Source of the DNA: an uncultured bacterium
Lineage (GTDB): Bacteria; Bacteroidota; Bacteroidia; Bacteroidales; JACABE01
Reading direction: 5' to 3'
NCBI GenBank assembly: GCA_903911455.1
Contig: CAIWDQ010000290.1
Coordinates: 1-15,488, forward strand
DNA length: 15,488 nt
Shown piece by piece: positions 1 to 7,587 of this stretch. Every line of letters starts with the position of its first letter. The first letter of the stretch is position 1. The position numbers and the translations under genes were made by a program. Under the pieces are notes generated by a model, which saw only the letters and a list, made by a program, of their open reading frames with translations, did no database searches and was not told where the DNA came from.

Positions 1-30
1 ACTACCGGAGTTTTCTTACTTTATTATCGT

Positions 31-3000
31 TTATTGTAATTTTTTTTGTTCTAATTTACGCATCCTCATCATAATTAAGTCGTAAGCGATTGGAGTGGCA
101 TTAAATACAGAAGAATATGTTCCAATAGCAATACCAACTAATAATGCAAATGTAAATCCTCTGATTACTTCACCTCCAAATAAAAACATTGCTAATAATA
201 CCATGAATGTAATACCAGAAGTAATTAAAGTACGACCAAGAGTACTATTGATAGCATCATTCATATTAGTATGAAGATCACGCTTTGGATATAAAGCAGT
301 ATATTCACGGATTCTATCAAAGATAATTACAGTATCCATAATAGAATATCCAATAATAGTCAAAATAGCAGCAATAAAATCCTGTCCTACGTCCATGCTA
401 AATGGTAATACACCATGGAATAAAGAGAATACAGTAATAACAATGAAAGAGTCATGGAATAAAGAAATAACACCACCTAATCCCCATTGCCACTTACGGA
501 ATCTAAAAGCAATATATCCAAAAATAATTAATAAAGAGAAGAAAACAGCATAATAAGCTTTTGTTAATAAATCATAAGCTATAGTAGGCTCAATCTTCTG
601 AGAACTTAATCTACCTACAAGCTTATTATCAGCATGTACTAAGAAATCTTCTTTTGTTAATGGCTTTGTATAAAATGATTTCAAACCTTCGTAAAGTCTG
701 GTTTCAACAATTGAATCTGTTTTTGAAGATTGGTCATCAATTAAATAAGATGTTGTAATTTTAACCTGATTATTAGGGCCGAATGTCTTAACTTCAGGCT
801 CAGTAGTAAATACTTTAGTTAAGCTTAATCTTAAATCATCAGTTTTAACATCTTTATCAAAACGGACAACATAGCTTCTACCACCTAAGAAGTCAATACC
901 ACGGCTTAATCCTCTTATTGACAAAGAAACAATCCCAATTACCACTAAAGCTAAAGATAAGATATAAAATTTCTTTCTAAGACCAACAAAATCAAAATGA
1001 ACATTTGTAAGAACATCTTTTGTCAAAGAGTTCCAAACAGTAATTTCTTTATTTCTGTCCATCATCCAAACAAAAATTAATCTTGTTATAAATATTGCAC
1101 AGAATAATGAACTTAATATCCCAATGATTAATGTAGTAGCAAAGCCTTGTACTGGGCCAGAACCAAATACATATAATACAATACCGGTTAATAATGTAGT
1201 AATATTACTATCTATAATAGCTGTTAAAGCATGCTTATAACCATCATCTATAGCAAGTCGTATACCTTTACCTGCTCTTATTTCTTCACGAATACGTTCA
1301 TAAATAATAACATTCTTATCAACATCCATCCCGATTGTTAAAACAATACCAGCAATACCAGGTAAAGTAAGTACAGCACCTAACGATGCAAGAATTCCGA
1401 ATACAAAGAACATATTTGCAAATAAAGCAACATTAGCTACCATACCTGCTCTATTATAATAGAATATCATGAAAAGTAATGTAAGGGCAAAAGCAACAAT
1501 AAAAGACCAAACACCAGCATTAATAGCTTCTTTACCTAAAGTTGGTCCAACGATAGCTTCTTCAACAATCTTAGCTGGAGTAGGTAGTTTCCCTGCTTTT
1601 AATACATTTGCTAAATCTTTAGCTTCTTCAATTGAGAAGTGACCAGTAATTTGTGATCGACCACCAGATATTTCTTGATTAACTGAAGGGTATGAATATA
1701 CTAGATCATCAAGTACTACAGCTACACACTCTTTCTGAGGTGCAGCAGCTGCAGTTATATACTTCCAGGTTTTTGCACCCTGAACATTCATAGTCATGTC
1801 AATATCAACACCACCATTTTGATCGTAATCTTGACGAGCATCTGTGATAACATCTCCACCAAGCGCAGGTGTACCATCACGAGAAGTAACTTTTATTGCA
1901 ATCAATTGGTAGATCTCAGTCCTTTCATTAATTGGTTTAGCAGTCCAAAGGAATTTAACATCATGTGGGAATAATTTCTTTACTCTGTCAAGCATCCTGT
2001 TTATTCTTGGAATATCTTTTGAATTTGCCATACCAACAACTGGCCCGTTTCTAGGGATATTCTTTTCATCAACATTAGGTGGAAGAACATAAAATAACGG
2101 ATGTTCTTTAGCCCATTCTTCTTTTGTTTTTTCCTTCTTATTTTTAGAGTTATCTTTATCCTTAGAGTTTAATTTTGTTAATAATGCTTTACCAGAAGTA
2201 TCTTTTGTATTATTAGCAACTAATGAATCTTTAGTATTTGAGGTTTTTGTAGAGTCTAAACTTGAGATAGTATCTCCATCCAGAGAACCAAACTTTTCGA
2301 TATTCTTAACTGACGCAAGAAGTTTATCAGCTTCTTCAAAATTCTTAGCTATATTTTTAAATTCATAAGTATTCCAAAACTCTAGTTGTGCAGTACCCTG
2401 TAATAATTTTCTAACACGGTCTGGGTCTTTAACACCTGGTAACTCAATCAGAATTCTTTCTGATTGTTGTAATTTCTGTATATTTGGTTGAGCTACTCCA
2501 AACTTATCAATACGTTGACGTAAAATATTGTAAGTTCTGTCAAAAGCATCTTTAGTTTCTTTTCTAATAGCTTCAATAACCTCCTCATTAGTTGCATTAG
2601 CTTTAATTTTATCCTTTAATTCAAAACCAAAAATTGCGGCTAATTTAGCATTAGGATCTATTTCTTTAAAAGACTCTGCAAACAGAGTTACAAAATCACT
2701 TTTACTAGTTTTATGTTTTACTAAAGAAAGATTAATAGCTTTATTAAAAGTAGAATCAGTACTATGTCCTGACATCGTCTTTAAAATATCAACCATTGAT
2801 ATTTCTAAGGTCACATTCATCCCCCCTTTTAAATCAAGGCCTAGATTGATCTCTCTTGTCTTACATTCCTTGTAAGTAAATTTCTTTAACCAAATAAAGT
2901 TAAATACTACTTCATTTTGCATTGAATCAAGAAAATACTTTTCTCTTGCTTTTGACAATGAATCAACATAAAAACTTTCTTTCAGGACATCACCATTAGC

Positions 3001-3153
3001 TAATTGTTTTGCTTGTTTAATCACATCGTCACTGTTCGCATAATTACGAGCTTTACTTTCTACCCTGTAAGTGATGAAAGTAAATGATAATTGAAATAAA
3101 CAAACTAGAGCAAATGCAATAGCGAAAAATTTTATAGCACCTTTGTTTTGCAT
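31..3153 (-). CDS. secDF: Fused protein translocase subunit SecDF
   Basis: SecDF is an inner-membrane partner of SecYEG that uses the proton gradient to help pull exported proteins across the membrane. The 1040-residue product is a SecD-SecF fusion, as is usual in Bacteroidota. Residues 8-27 are the first membrane helix. The SecD signature LGLDLKGGMNVTLE is at 104-117. The large periplasmic P1 domain follows and carries a Ser/Thr/Lys-rich low-complexity insert at about 295-345. The SecD membrane block is at about 545-700, with the proton-relay motif TIGMDVDKNVIIYERIRE (Asp610). The SecF half starts near 720, with GIDFLGGRSYVVRF at 752-765 and the second relay motif GYSIMDTVIIFDRIRE (Asp940). 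A Bacteroidota-type promoter lies just upstream of the ATG. The gene is monocistronic as far as the window shows, because the next minus-strand gene upstream ends in its own terminator. The membrane halves and both key aspartates are intact. Confidence 0.97.
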   Translation of the reverse strand: MQNKGAIKFFAIAFALVCLFQLSFTFITYRVESKARNYANSDDVIKQAKQLANGDVLKESFYVDSLSKAREKYFLDSMQNEVVFNFIWLKKFTYKECKTREINLGLDLKGGMNVTLEISMVDILKTMSGHSTDSTFNKAINLSLVKHKTSKSDFVTLFAESFKEIDPNAKLAAIFGFELKDKIKANATNEEVIEAIRKETKDAFDRTYNILRQRIDKFGVAQPNIQKLQQSERILIELPGVKDPDRVRKLLQGTAQLEFWNTYEFKNIAKNFEEADKLLASVKNIEKFGSLDGDTISSLDSTKTSNTKDSLVANNTKDTSGKALLTKLNSKDKDNSKNKKEKTKEEWAKEHPLFYVLPPNVDEKNIPRNGPVVGMANSKDIPRINRMLDRVKKLFPHDVKFLWTAKPINERTEIYQLIAIKVTSRDGTPALGGDVITDARQDYDQNGGVDIDMTMNVQGAKTWKYITAAAAPQKECVAVVLDDLVYSYPSVNQEISGGRSQITGHFSIEEAKDLANVLKAGKLPTPAKIVEEAIVGPTLGKEAINAGVWSFIVAFALTLLFMIFYYNRAGMVANVALFANMFFVFGILASLGAVLTLPGIAGIVLTIGMDVDKNVIIYERIREEIRAGKGIRLAIDDGYKHALTAIIDSNITTLLTGIVLYVFGSGPVQGFATTLIIGILSSLFCAIFITRLIFVWMMDRNKEITVWNSLTKDVLTNVHFDFVGLRKKFYILSLALVVIGIVSLSIRGLSRGIDFLGGRSYVVRFDKDVKTDDLRLSLTKVFTTEPEVKTFGPNNQVKITTSYLIDDQSSKTDSIVETRLYEGLKSFYTKPLTKEDFLVHADNKLVGRLSSQKIEPTIAYDLLTKAYYAVFFSLLIIFGYIAFRFRKWQWGLGGVISLFHDSFIVITVFSLFHGVLPFSMDVGQDFIAAILTIIGYSIMDTVIIFDRIREYTALYPKRDLHTNMNDAINSTLGRTLITSGITFMVLLAMFLFGGEVIRGFTFALLVGIAIGTYSSVFNATPIAYDLIMMRMRKLEQKKLQ

Positions 3154-3192
3154 ATCGTTTTACATTATTGTTAGTTAATTTTTTTGAATCTG

Positions 3193-3224
3193 CAAAATTA
3201 TAATAATAATTGTAATTAAACAAC
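3193..3224 (-). promoter_or_regulatory. Candidate Bacteroidota promoter of secDF
   Basis: Read on the minus strand, a GTTG (-33 element) at 3224-3221 and a TAATTTTG (-7 element, consensus TAnnTTTG) at 3200-3193 are separated by 20 bp. That is the spacing described for the primary sigma factor of Bacteroidota. Transcription would start near 3187, giving a leader of about 35 nt before the secDF ATG at 3153. Confidence 0.6.
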
Positions 3225-3375
3225 TTTAAAAATAAAGAATTACTAAAACTTTGTTCAGATTGATATTTTGAGCGTTATAATTCTATCAAAACGTTTCAAA
3301 ACTAATTAGAAAGAGATATTTAATTTTCTGTTAATTATTATAAAATTTTTGAAATTATAAATTAAATTAATAAAA

Positions 3376-3407
3376 AAAAAGCTGTTTCTTAGTGAAAACA
3401 GCTTTTT
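3376..3407 (-). terminator. Intrinsic terminator of the ECF sigma gene
   Basis: The arms AAAAAGCTGTTT (3376-3387) and AAACAGCTTTTT (3396-3407) form a perfect 12-bp stem around an 8-nt loop. On the minus strand the stem runs into an uninterrupted run of T (complement of the A run at 3372-3380). It lies 26 bp beyond the sigma-factor stop codon and separates that gene from secDF. Confidence 0.85.
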
Positions 3408-3433
3408 ATTAAAATAAACAAAATATAATTATT

Positions 3434-3940
3434 CTAGTTTTTGAATTCTTTTAGTGAATCCATGAGTTTTTTGCGACTAAAGAAAATTCTACTTTTTACC
3501 GTTCCTATTGATAGTTCTAATTGTTCGGCAATCTCTTTATATTTATAACCTGCATTATGCATTTCAAAAGGTACGCGATGATCTTCTTCTAATTTATTTA
3601 TTCCGTATTGAAGTTCTTTTGTGAATATTTCTGATTCTGGTGATCCTAAATTAGATTTCCTTGAAATATTTAAAAAGTATAAATCTTCAGTATTATCTAT
3701 TATTGTGTTAGCTTTTGCGTTTCTTCTATAATTATTAATAAAAGTATTCTTCATTATAGTATATGTCCAAGCTTTTAAATTAGTGTTGGTTTCAAATTTG
3801 TCTCTATATGTAATTGCTTTAACATATGTGTCCTGAACTAAATCTTTTGCATCTTCTTTGTTCATCGTTAATGAATATGCGAAATATTCAAGACTGTCTT
3901 TTAGACCTAGTAAACTGTGATTGAATTCTAATGCTGTCAT
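3434..3940 (-). CDS. ECF-type RNA polymerase sigma factor
   Basis: This 168-residue protein is a two-domain extracytoplasmic-function sigma factor that would direct RNA polymerase to a small regulon. Residues about 14-75 are sigma region 2, including DAKDLVQDTYVKA (-10 recognition and core binding) and the conserved LKAWTYTIMKNTFINNYRR. Residues about 112-162 are region 4, with a helix-turn-helix at 134-155 (YKEIAEQLELSIGTVKSR). A polar linker (about 76-108) joins them. There is no C-terminal extension, no membrane segment, and no adjacent anti-sigma gene. The neighbour upstream on the same strand is a MerR/B12-type regulator 239 bp away, so control by that regulator rather than by an anti-sigma factor is an attractive inference. 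It has its own promoter and terminator. The family call is secure. The regulon is not known from the sequence. Confidence 0.93.
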   Translation of the reverse strand: MTALEFNHSLLGLKDSLEYFAYSLTMNKEDAKDLVQDTYVKAITYRDKFETNTNLKAWTYTIMKNTFINNYRRNAKANTIIDNTEDLYFLNISRKSNLGSPESEIFTKELQYGINKLEEDHRVPFEMHNAGYKYKEIAEQLELSIGTVKSRIFFSRKKLMDSLKEFKN

Positions 3941-3974
3941 GTTATTAAAATTTAATTGTTCAAAAATTGTTTAA

Positions 3975-4006
3975 CAAAAGTACTACATTTATTAAACAGA
4001 ACCAAA
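3975..4006 (-). promoter_or_regulatory. Candidate Bacteroidota promoter of the ECF sigma gene
   Basis: On the minus strand TTTG (4006-4003) and TACTTTTG (3982-3975) are separated by exactly 20 bp. Both elements match the Bacteroidota housekeeping promoter consensus fully. The predicted start is near 3969, about 29 nt before the ATG at 3940. This implies the sigma gene can be transcribed independently of the MerR gene upstream. Confidence 0.65.
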
Positions 4007-4072
4007 TTTAATTTAAATTATTTTGTTAATAATGCTTAAATTAATCACACGTATGCAGTAAATAAGCGATTT

Positions 4073-4089
4073 ACAAAATCGAATTTTGT
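4073..4089. promoter_or_regulatory. Inverted repeat, possible operator upstream of the sigma promoter
   Basis: ACAAAAT, a 3-bp centre (CGA), then ATTTTGT form a perfect 7-bp inverted repeat. It lies about 67 bp upstream of the candidate -33 element of the ECF sigma gene and downstream of the MerR gene. Dyads of this size are typical of dimeric regulators, but no binding site for this regulator family in Bacteroidota can be recognised with certainty. A+T-rich DNA yields such dyads by chance. Confidence 0.25.
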
Positions 4090-4161
4090 GAATATAAATG
4101 TTTAATGAATACAAATTTAGGTTAAACAGAAAATTTAACTAACTTTGATTGATTTTAAGCT

Positions 4162-4185
4162 AATTAGGTAATATTACACCTAATT
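4162..4185. promoter_or_regulatory. Inverted repeat overlapping the end of the MerR gene
   Basis: The arms AATTAGGT (4162-4169) and ACCTAATT (4178-4185) are perfect 8-bp complements around an 8-nt centre. The right arm overlaps the MerR stop codon. As RNA on the minus strand it would be a weak, A/U-rich hairpin with no following U-tract, so it is a poor intrinsic terminator. An operator or mRNA 3' stabiliser is equally possible. Confidence 0.3.
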
Positions 4186-5058
4186 GTTTAATTTAATTTT
4201 GAAATCGGGAATAGATGTTACTTTAACAACGTTTACTGGTGAAGGCAGTGTATATTTTAGTATTTGTTTACCTGCTACAAAAAGTATTTGATCTGGAAAC
4301 AAAGAAGAGATTTTATTTAATAAGGCTTTTATTTCTGTATTAGTATACGATTTATTAATACAAGTAAATAGATATTCAGGTGATTTGTAATTTGTGACTT
4401 CAGTTAAATCTTCTAATGGAATTGATTGTCCAAGATAAATTACTTTATGTCCGGCTTTACTTAATATATATCTGTAGAATAAAAGTTCTATCTCGTGAAA
4501 TTCACCTTTAGGCAAAAACATCATTACTAATTTTGAATTATTGTCGTGCTGACTGTATATACCATCTATAGCAACTAATAATTTCTGACGTAATATATTC
4601 AATACAAAACATTCGTGAGCTGTATTTATATTTCCTGTTTGCCAAAGTAATCCTAAACGATCAAGAAAAGGGAAAAGAAGATCAATGATGGTATTCTCAA
4701 AACCCTTATTCATTGTTTCATTTGAAAGAATATTCTGAAATTTCTTATCATCAAGTTCGGTCATTGCAAGAATCAACTGATCAATTCTGGTATTGCCTGC
4801 TGATTTTTTCTGAAAAACATCAAAAATCTTTTCATTTAATTCTTCATTGGTCAATTTGGCCAACTTAGATATTTTAAGTCCCATTCTACCAAGAGCAGCA
4901 ATGTTCATAATTTTATGGAGATCCCTATCGGTATAAAAACGAATATTTGTTGAAGTCCTATGCGGTTCTACAACAACATAGCGCCTTTCCCACATACGAA
5001 TAGTATGTGCTTTTATGCCTGATAGTTTCTCTAAATCTTTTATTGAATACTGAATCAT
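4180..5058 (-). CDS. MerR-family regulator with cobalamin-binding-like C-terminal domain (LitR/CarH type)
   Basis: This is a DNA-binding transcriptional regulator of 292 residues. I start it at the ATG at 5058 because MIQYSIKDLEKLSG is where the MerR homology begins. The in-frame ATG 39 bp upstream adds 13 residues unrelated to the family. Residues 4-72 are the MerR winged helix-turn-helix (GIKAHTIRMWERRY at 14-27). Residues about 90-165 are the helical cap of B12-dependent regulators. Residues about 175-290 are a Rossmann-like B12-binding fold, including LPKGEFHEIELL and HKVIYLGQSIPLEDL. In CarH/LitR proteins a W-x9-EH motif covers the upper face of adenosylcobalamin and a His in D/ExHxxG is the lower ligand. 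Here Trp139 and Glu149 are kept but the His is Cys150. The lower His188 is kept but the Gly of its motif is Glu191. It diverges from radC and lies upstream of an ECF sigma gene. Light or B12 sensing is inferred from the family. The altered motifs leave cofactor binding uncertain. Confidence 0.88.
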   Translation of the reverse strand: MIQYSIKDLEKLSGIKAHTIRMWERRYVVVEPHRTSTNIRFYTDRDLHKIMNIAALGRMGLKISKLAKLTNEELNEKIFDVFQKKSAGNTRIDQLILAMTELDDKKFQNILSNETMNKGFENTIIDLLFPFLDRLGLLWQTGNINTAHECFVLNILRQKLLVAIDGIYSQHDNNSKLVMMFLPKGEFHEIELLFYRYILSKAGHKVIYLGQSIPLEDLTEVTNYKSPEYLFTCINKSYTNTEIKALLNKISSLFPDQILFVAGKQILKYTLPSPVNVVKVTSIPDFKIKLNN

Positions 5059-5146
5059 GTTTTTTGTGTTCTTAGTAACATTGAAAAGAACAATCAATTT
5101 TTAAAAAAGTTTATTGATAATTATATTTCTAAAGAATTCCATATAT

Positions 5147-5175
5147 CAAATTTAATACACTACCTTCGCCACAAA
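5147..5175 (-). promoter_or_regulatory. Possible promoter of the MerR gene, in the divergent region with radC
   Basis: On the minus strand TTTG (5175-5172) and TAAATTTG (5154-5147) fit the Bacteroidota promoter elements, but the spacing is 17 bp, shorter than the usual 19-21. It would give a leader of about 80 nt to the ATG at 5058. It overlaps TACCTTCG (5161-5168), which resembles a -7 element for the oppositely oriented radC but lacks an obvious -33 element. Confidence 0.35.
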
Positions 5176-5185
5176 TATTATAAAC

Positions 5186-5887
5186 ATGGAAAAATACACG
5201 AATAACATTCCGATTAAAAACTGGGCTGAGGATGATCGCCCAAGAGAAAAGTTGCAGAACAAAGGAGTTAATTCGCTTAGTGATGCCGAATTGATCGCTA
5301 TTTTAATTGGCTCAGGGAGTAGAAATGAATCGGCTGTTGAATTATCTAAAAAAATTCTTGCTTCGGTTAACGGCAATTTAATTGAGCTTTCAAAATTATC
5401 AATCAACGATTTGGTTAAAAATTTTAAAGGCATAGGCGATGCTAAAGCTATCAGTATTATTGCTGCTCTTGAACTTGGTAAGCGTCGTAGGAGTTCTGAA
5501 GTTATCATTAAAGAAAAAATTACTACCAGTAAAGACGCTTTTGAATTGCTTCATGCTTTGATTGGCGACAGTCATTACGAAGAATTCTGGGTTATTCTTC
5601 TTAATAAAGCTCATAAAATTATAAAAACAATTAGCATAAGCGAGGGCGGCATTGCAGGTACTGTTGCCGATCCTAAAAAGATATTTAAGATAGCTCTGGA
5701 GCATAACGCCTGTTCCATAGTCTTATGCCACAACCATCCATCGGGTAATTTAAAAGCTAGCGACGACGACATCCGACTTACAAGGAAGATTAAAGAAGCC
5801 GGCCTGATGCTGGATATTCAAATTGTGGACCACATTATTATTGGCGACGACAATTATTATAGTTTTGCCGACGAAGGCATTCTGTAA
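5186..5887 (+). CDS. radC: RadC family protein (JAMM/MPN domain)
   Basis: The 233-residue protein has the complete RadC layout. The N-terminal region (about 8-105) begins with the conserved IKNWAEDDRPREKL and LSDAELIAILIGSGS and contains a helix-hairpin-helix segment (LVKNFKGIGDAKAISIIAA). The C-terminal JAMM metalloprotease-like fold (about 112-233) carries HNHPSG at 182-187 followed by Ser192 and Asp195, so the HxH-x7-S-x2-D zinc-site pattern is intact. Length is normal for the family. RadC was first linked to DNA repair, but that role is disputed and the biochemical function remains unsettled. No mobile-element genes surround it, which argues for the chromosomal rather than the mobile-element type of RadC. 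A degenerate tandem repeat array begins 13 bp after its stop codon. Confidence 0.95.
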   Translation: MEKYTNNIPIKNWAEDDRPREKLQNKGVNSLSDAELIAILIGSGSRNESAVELSKKILASVNGNLIELSKLSINDLVKNFKGIGDAKAISIIAALELGKRRRSSEVIIKEKITTSKDAFELLHALIGDSHYEEFWVILLNKAHKIIKTISISEGGIAGTVADPKKIFKIALEHNACSIVLCHNHPSGNLKASDDDIRLTRKIKEAGLMLDIQIVDHIIIGDDNYYSFADEGIL

Positions 5888-5900
5888 AGGATAAAAATTA

Positions 5901-6128
5901 GTCCTCCGAGCATCTAAATAGGTATTAGGAGGAGAAACATTGGTGCAATTAGGAGAAACGTTGGTCTGACTTAGACCATGAAAGGTGCTATTAGGAGCAA
6001 TTTGGTCCTCCGAGGAGCAAATTAGGTGCAATTGGGACCAAATTAGGTGCTTGGAGGAGAAACAAAGGTGCAAATAGGACCAAATTAGATACTCGGAGGA
6101 GAAACTTAGATGCTTTTAGGAGCAATTT
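5901..6128. repeat. Degenerate tandem array of about 42-bp units downstream of radC
   Basis: This array fills most of the 377-bp gap between radC and the next gene. The clearest units start at 6035 and 6077, both with GGACCAAATTAG followed 18 bp later by GGAGGAGAAAC (6053-6063 and 6095-6105), giving a period of 42 bp. A unit at 5994-6034 is recognisably related, and older, more broken copies extend back to 5901 (GTCCTCCGAG; GGAGGAGAAAC again at 5928-5938). The words TTAGGTGC, AGGAGCAA and GGAGAAAC recur throughout, so the unit itself seems built from shorter words. The period is a multiple of three, so long shadow reading frames cross it. I see no protein worth calling. The gap after 6128 holds only the promoter of the next gene. 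Confidence 0.8.
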
Positions 6129-6200
6129 AATATTTCTTACCATCTTAATCAAGGCTAAAAGCTTAATTATGTTCGCATTTAGAATTGTCTTAATTAAAAT

Positions 6201-6231
6201 TTTGGTATGAAAAGATAATTGTTTACTTTTA
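6201..6231 (+). promoter_or_regulatory. Candidate Bacteroidota promoter of the deacetylase-like gene
   Basis: TTTG (6201-6204) and TACTTTTA (6224-6231; one mismatch to TAnnTTTG) are separated by 19 bp. The predicted start is near 6238, about 27 nt before the ATG at 6265. Confidence 0.5.
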
Positions 6232-6264
6232 CCATTTATTATCAGAATACAATTTATATTATTA

Positions 6265-7569
6265 ATGATACTGATTTATACATCAAAAATAACAAATAGA
6301 ATTAGCTATATCTTCAAACTCATTTTTACTGAACTTCTCAATACTGAAGTGAAGTTTACAGATGTGAAGAATGATTTTATAGCTTATGATGGGCTTAAAC
6401 TTAATTATTCGGAAGCAATTATTGGTGATGAATTGTTTTTTAAGGCTGCCGGTTTATTGACGGAGACTTTTATCAACGAACAAAATCTTACTTTTATTGA
6501 TTATGATGAAGAGAAAGTTTTTTATCCTGTTCATCATAAAAATTCGGCAATGCCATTTGATGTTTTTGCGGCAAGCCTTTATTTGGTCACCCGATATGAG
6601 GAATATTTGCCCTATCTAAAAGATCAGTATGAACGTTTTAGTCCTTCGCAAAGTATTGCTTTTAAAAATTATTTCCTAAGGAAACCTTTAATAAATGTGT
6701 GGGCAAACAAAATTGCAACTATTATTGAAGCAAAATATCCTACATTTAAGTTTAAGAAACCAATGTATATGTTTCAGCCTACTTATGATATTGATAGCGC
6801 CTATGCATATAAATTAAAGGGTTTTATCCGTTCAATCGGTGGTTATCTCAAGTCAATTAAAAATATTGATATAAAAGAAATAATTGAACGCACAAAGGTT
6901 TTGAGTGGTATCGGCAAAGATCATTTTGATACTTTTGATCTTCAATTTGAGTTGCAAAAGAAATACGATCTTCATCCAATCTATTTTATTTTATTTGGTG
7001 ATTATGGTGATTATGATAAAAATATTCCTGTCAACAATCTTAAATTCCAGTCGTTGATAAAGAATCTTGCCGATTATGCAAACGTTGGCATTCATCCTTC
7101 ATACGCATCTAATAAAGATATTTCGATTCTTAAAAGAGAAATTGAAGGACTTTCTTTAGTCTTAAAAAAACAAATTACGATGAGTCGTCAGCATTTCCTA
7201 AAGTTGAATTTGCCTCAAACATATCGTAATCTTATCAATCTTGATATTACTGATGATTATTCAATGGGCTATGCCTCCGAAATAGGTTTTCGTGCTAGTA
7301 TTTGTTCTACTTATTATTTTTATGATTTGGAAATGGATGTTGAGACTAATCTTCGTATTCATCCGTTTTGTTTCATGGAAGGTACATTAAGAGACTATTA
7401 CAATATTAATGCTGGTAAAGCAATGGAATTTATCAGACCACTGATTGATGAAGTTAAGAAAGTGGATGGAACCTTTATCAGTCTCTGGCACAATGAATCT
7501 CTAAGTGATCAAAAGCGCTGGACAGGCTGGAAAGACGTTTACGAGGAAATGATTAAGTACGCTATATAA
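6265..7569 (+). CDS. Polysaccharide deacetylase-like protein with N-terminal accessory domain
   Basis: The 434-residue protein resembles the Bacteroidota proteins in which an N-terminal domain of unknown function (about 1-160) precedes a NodB-like carbohydrate esterase fold. NodB-type enzymes remove N- or O-acetyl groups from sugar polymers using a divalent metal. Motifs in order: QPTYDIDSAY at 171-180 (equivalent of the TFDD motif, with YDID instead), NVGIHPSY at 273-280 (His277, metal-site HPS motif), SRQHFLK at 307-313, GFRAS at 341-345 (arginine motif), and LWHN at 407-410 (late catalytic His). There is no signal peptide, so it probably acts in the cytoplasm or on the inner side of the membrane. 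It is followed 18 bp later by a FemAB/GNAT-like gene, which suggests a shared role in modifying an envelope glycan or lipid-linked sugar. The fold call is good. The substrate is unknown. Confidence 0.8.
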   Translation: MILIYTSKITNRISYIFKLIFTELLNTEVKFTDVKNDFIAYDGLKLNYSEAIIGDELFFKAAGLLTETFINEQNLTFIDYDEEKVFYPVHHKNSAMPFDVFAASLYLVTRYEEYLPYLKDQYERFSPSQSIAFKNYFLRKPLINVWANKIATIIEAKYPTFKFKKPMYMFQPTYDIDSAYAYKLKGFIRSIGGYLKSIKNIDIKEIIERTKVLSGIGKDHFDTFDLQFELQKKYDLHPIYFILFGDYGDYDKNIPVNNLKFQSLIKNLADYANVGIHPSYASNKDISILKREIEGLSLVLKKQITMSRQHFLKLNLPQTYRNLINLDITDDYSMGYASEIGFRASICSTYYFYDLEMDVETNLRIHPFCFMEGTLRDYYNINAGKAMEFIRPLIDEVKKVDGTFISLWHNESLSDQKRWTGWKDVYEEMIKYAI

Positions 7570-7587
7570 TATATATTGTATATAAAG

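Noticed and set aside
5059..5097. Upstream start for the MerR regulator at 5097
   Set aside because: The extra 13 residues lie outside the MerR homology, which starts at MIQYSIKDLE encoded from 5058.
5152..6073. Minus-strand open frames opposite radC and through the 42-bp array
   Set aside because: They are shadows of radC and of a repeat whose period is a multiple of three. None has a recognisable domain.
7576..7587. TTG start for the acyltransferase
   Set aside because: An ATG four codons later (7588) fits the beginning of the family similarity. The TTG only adds YIK.
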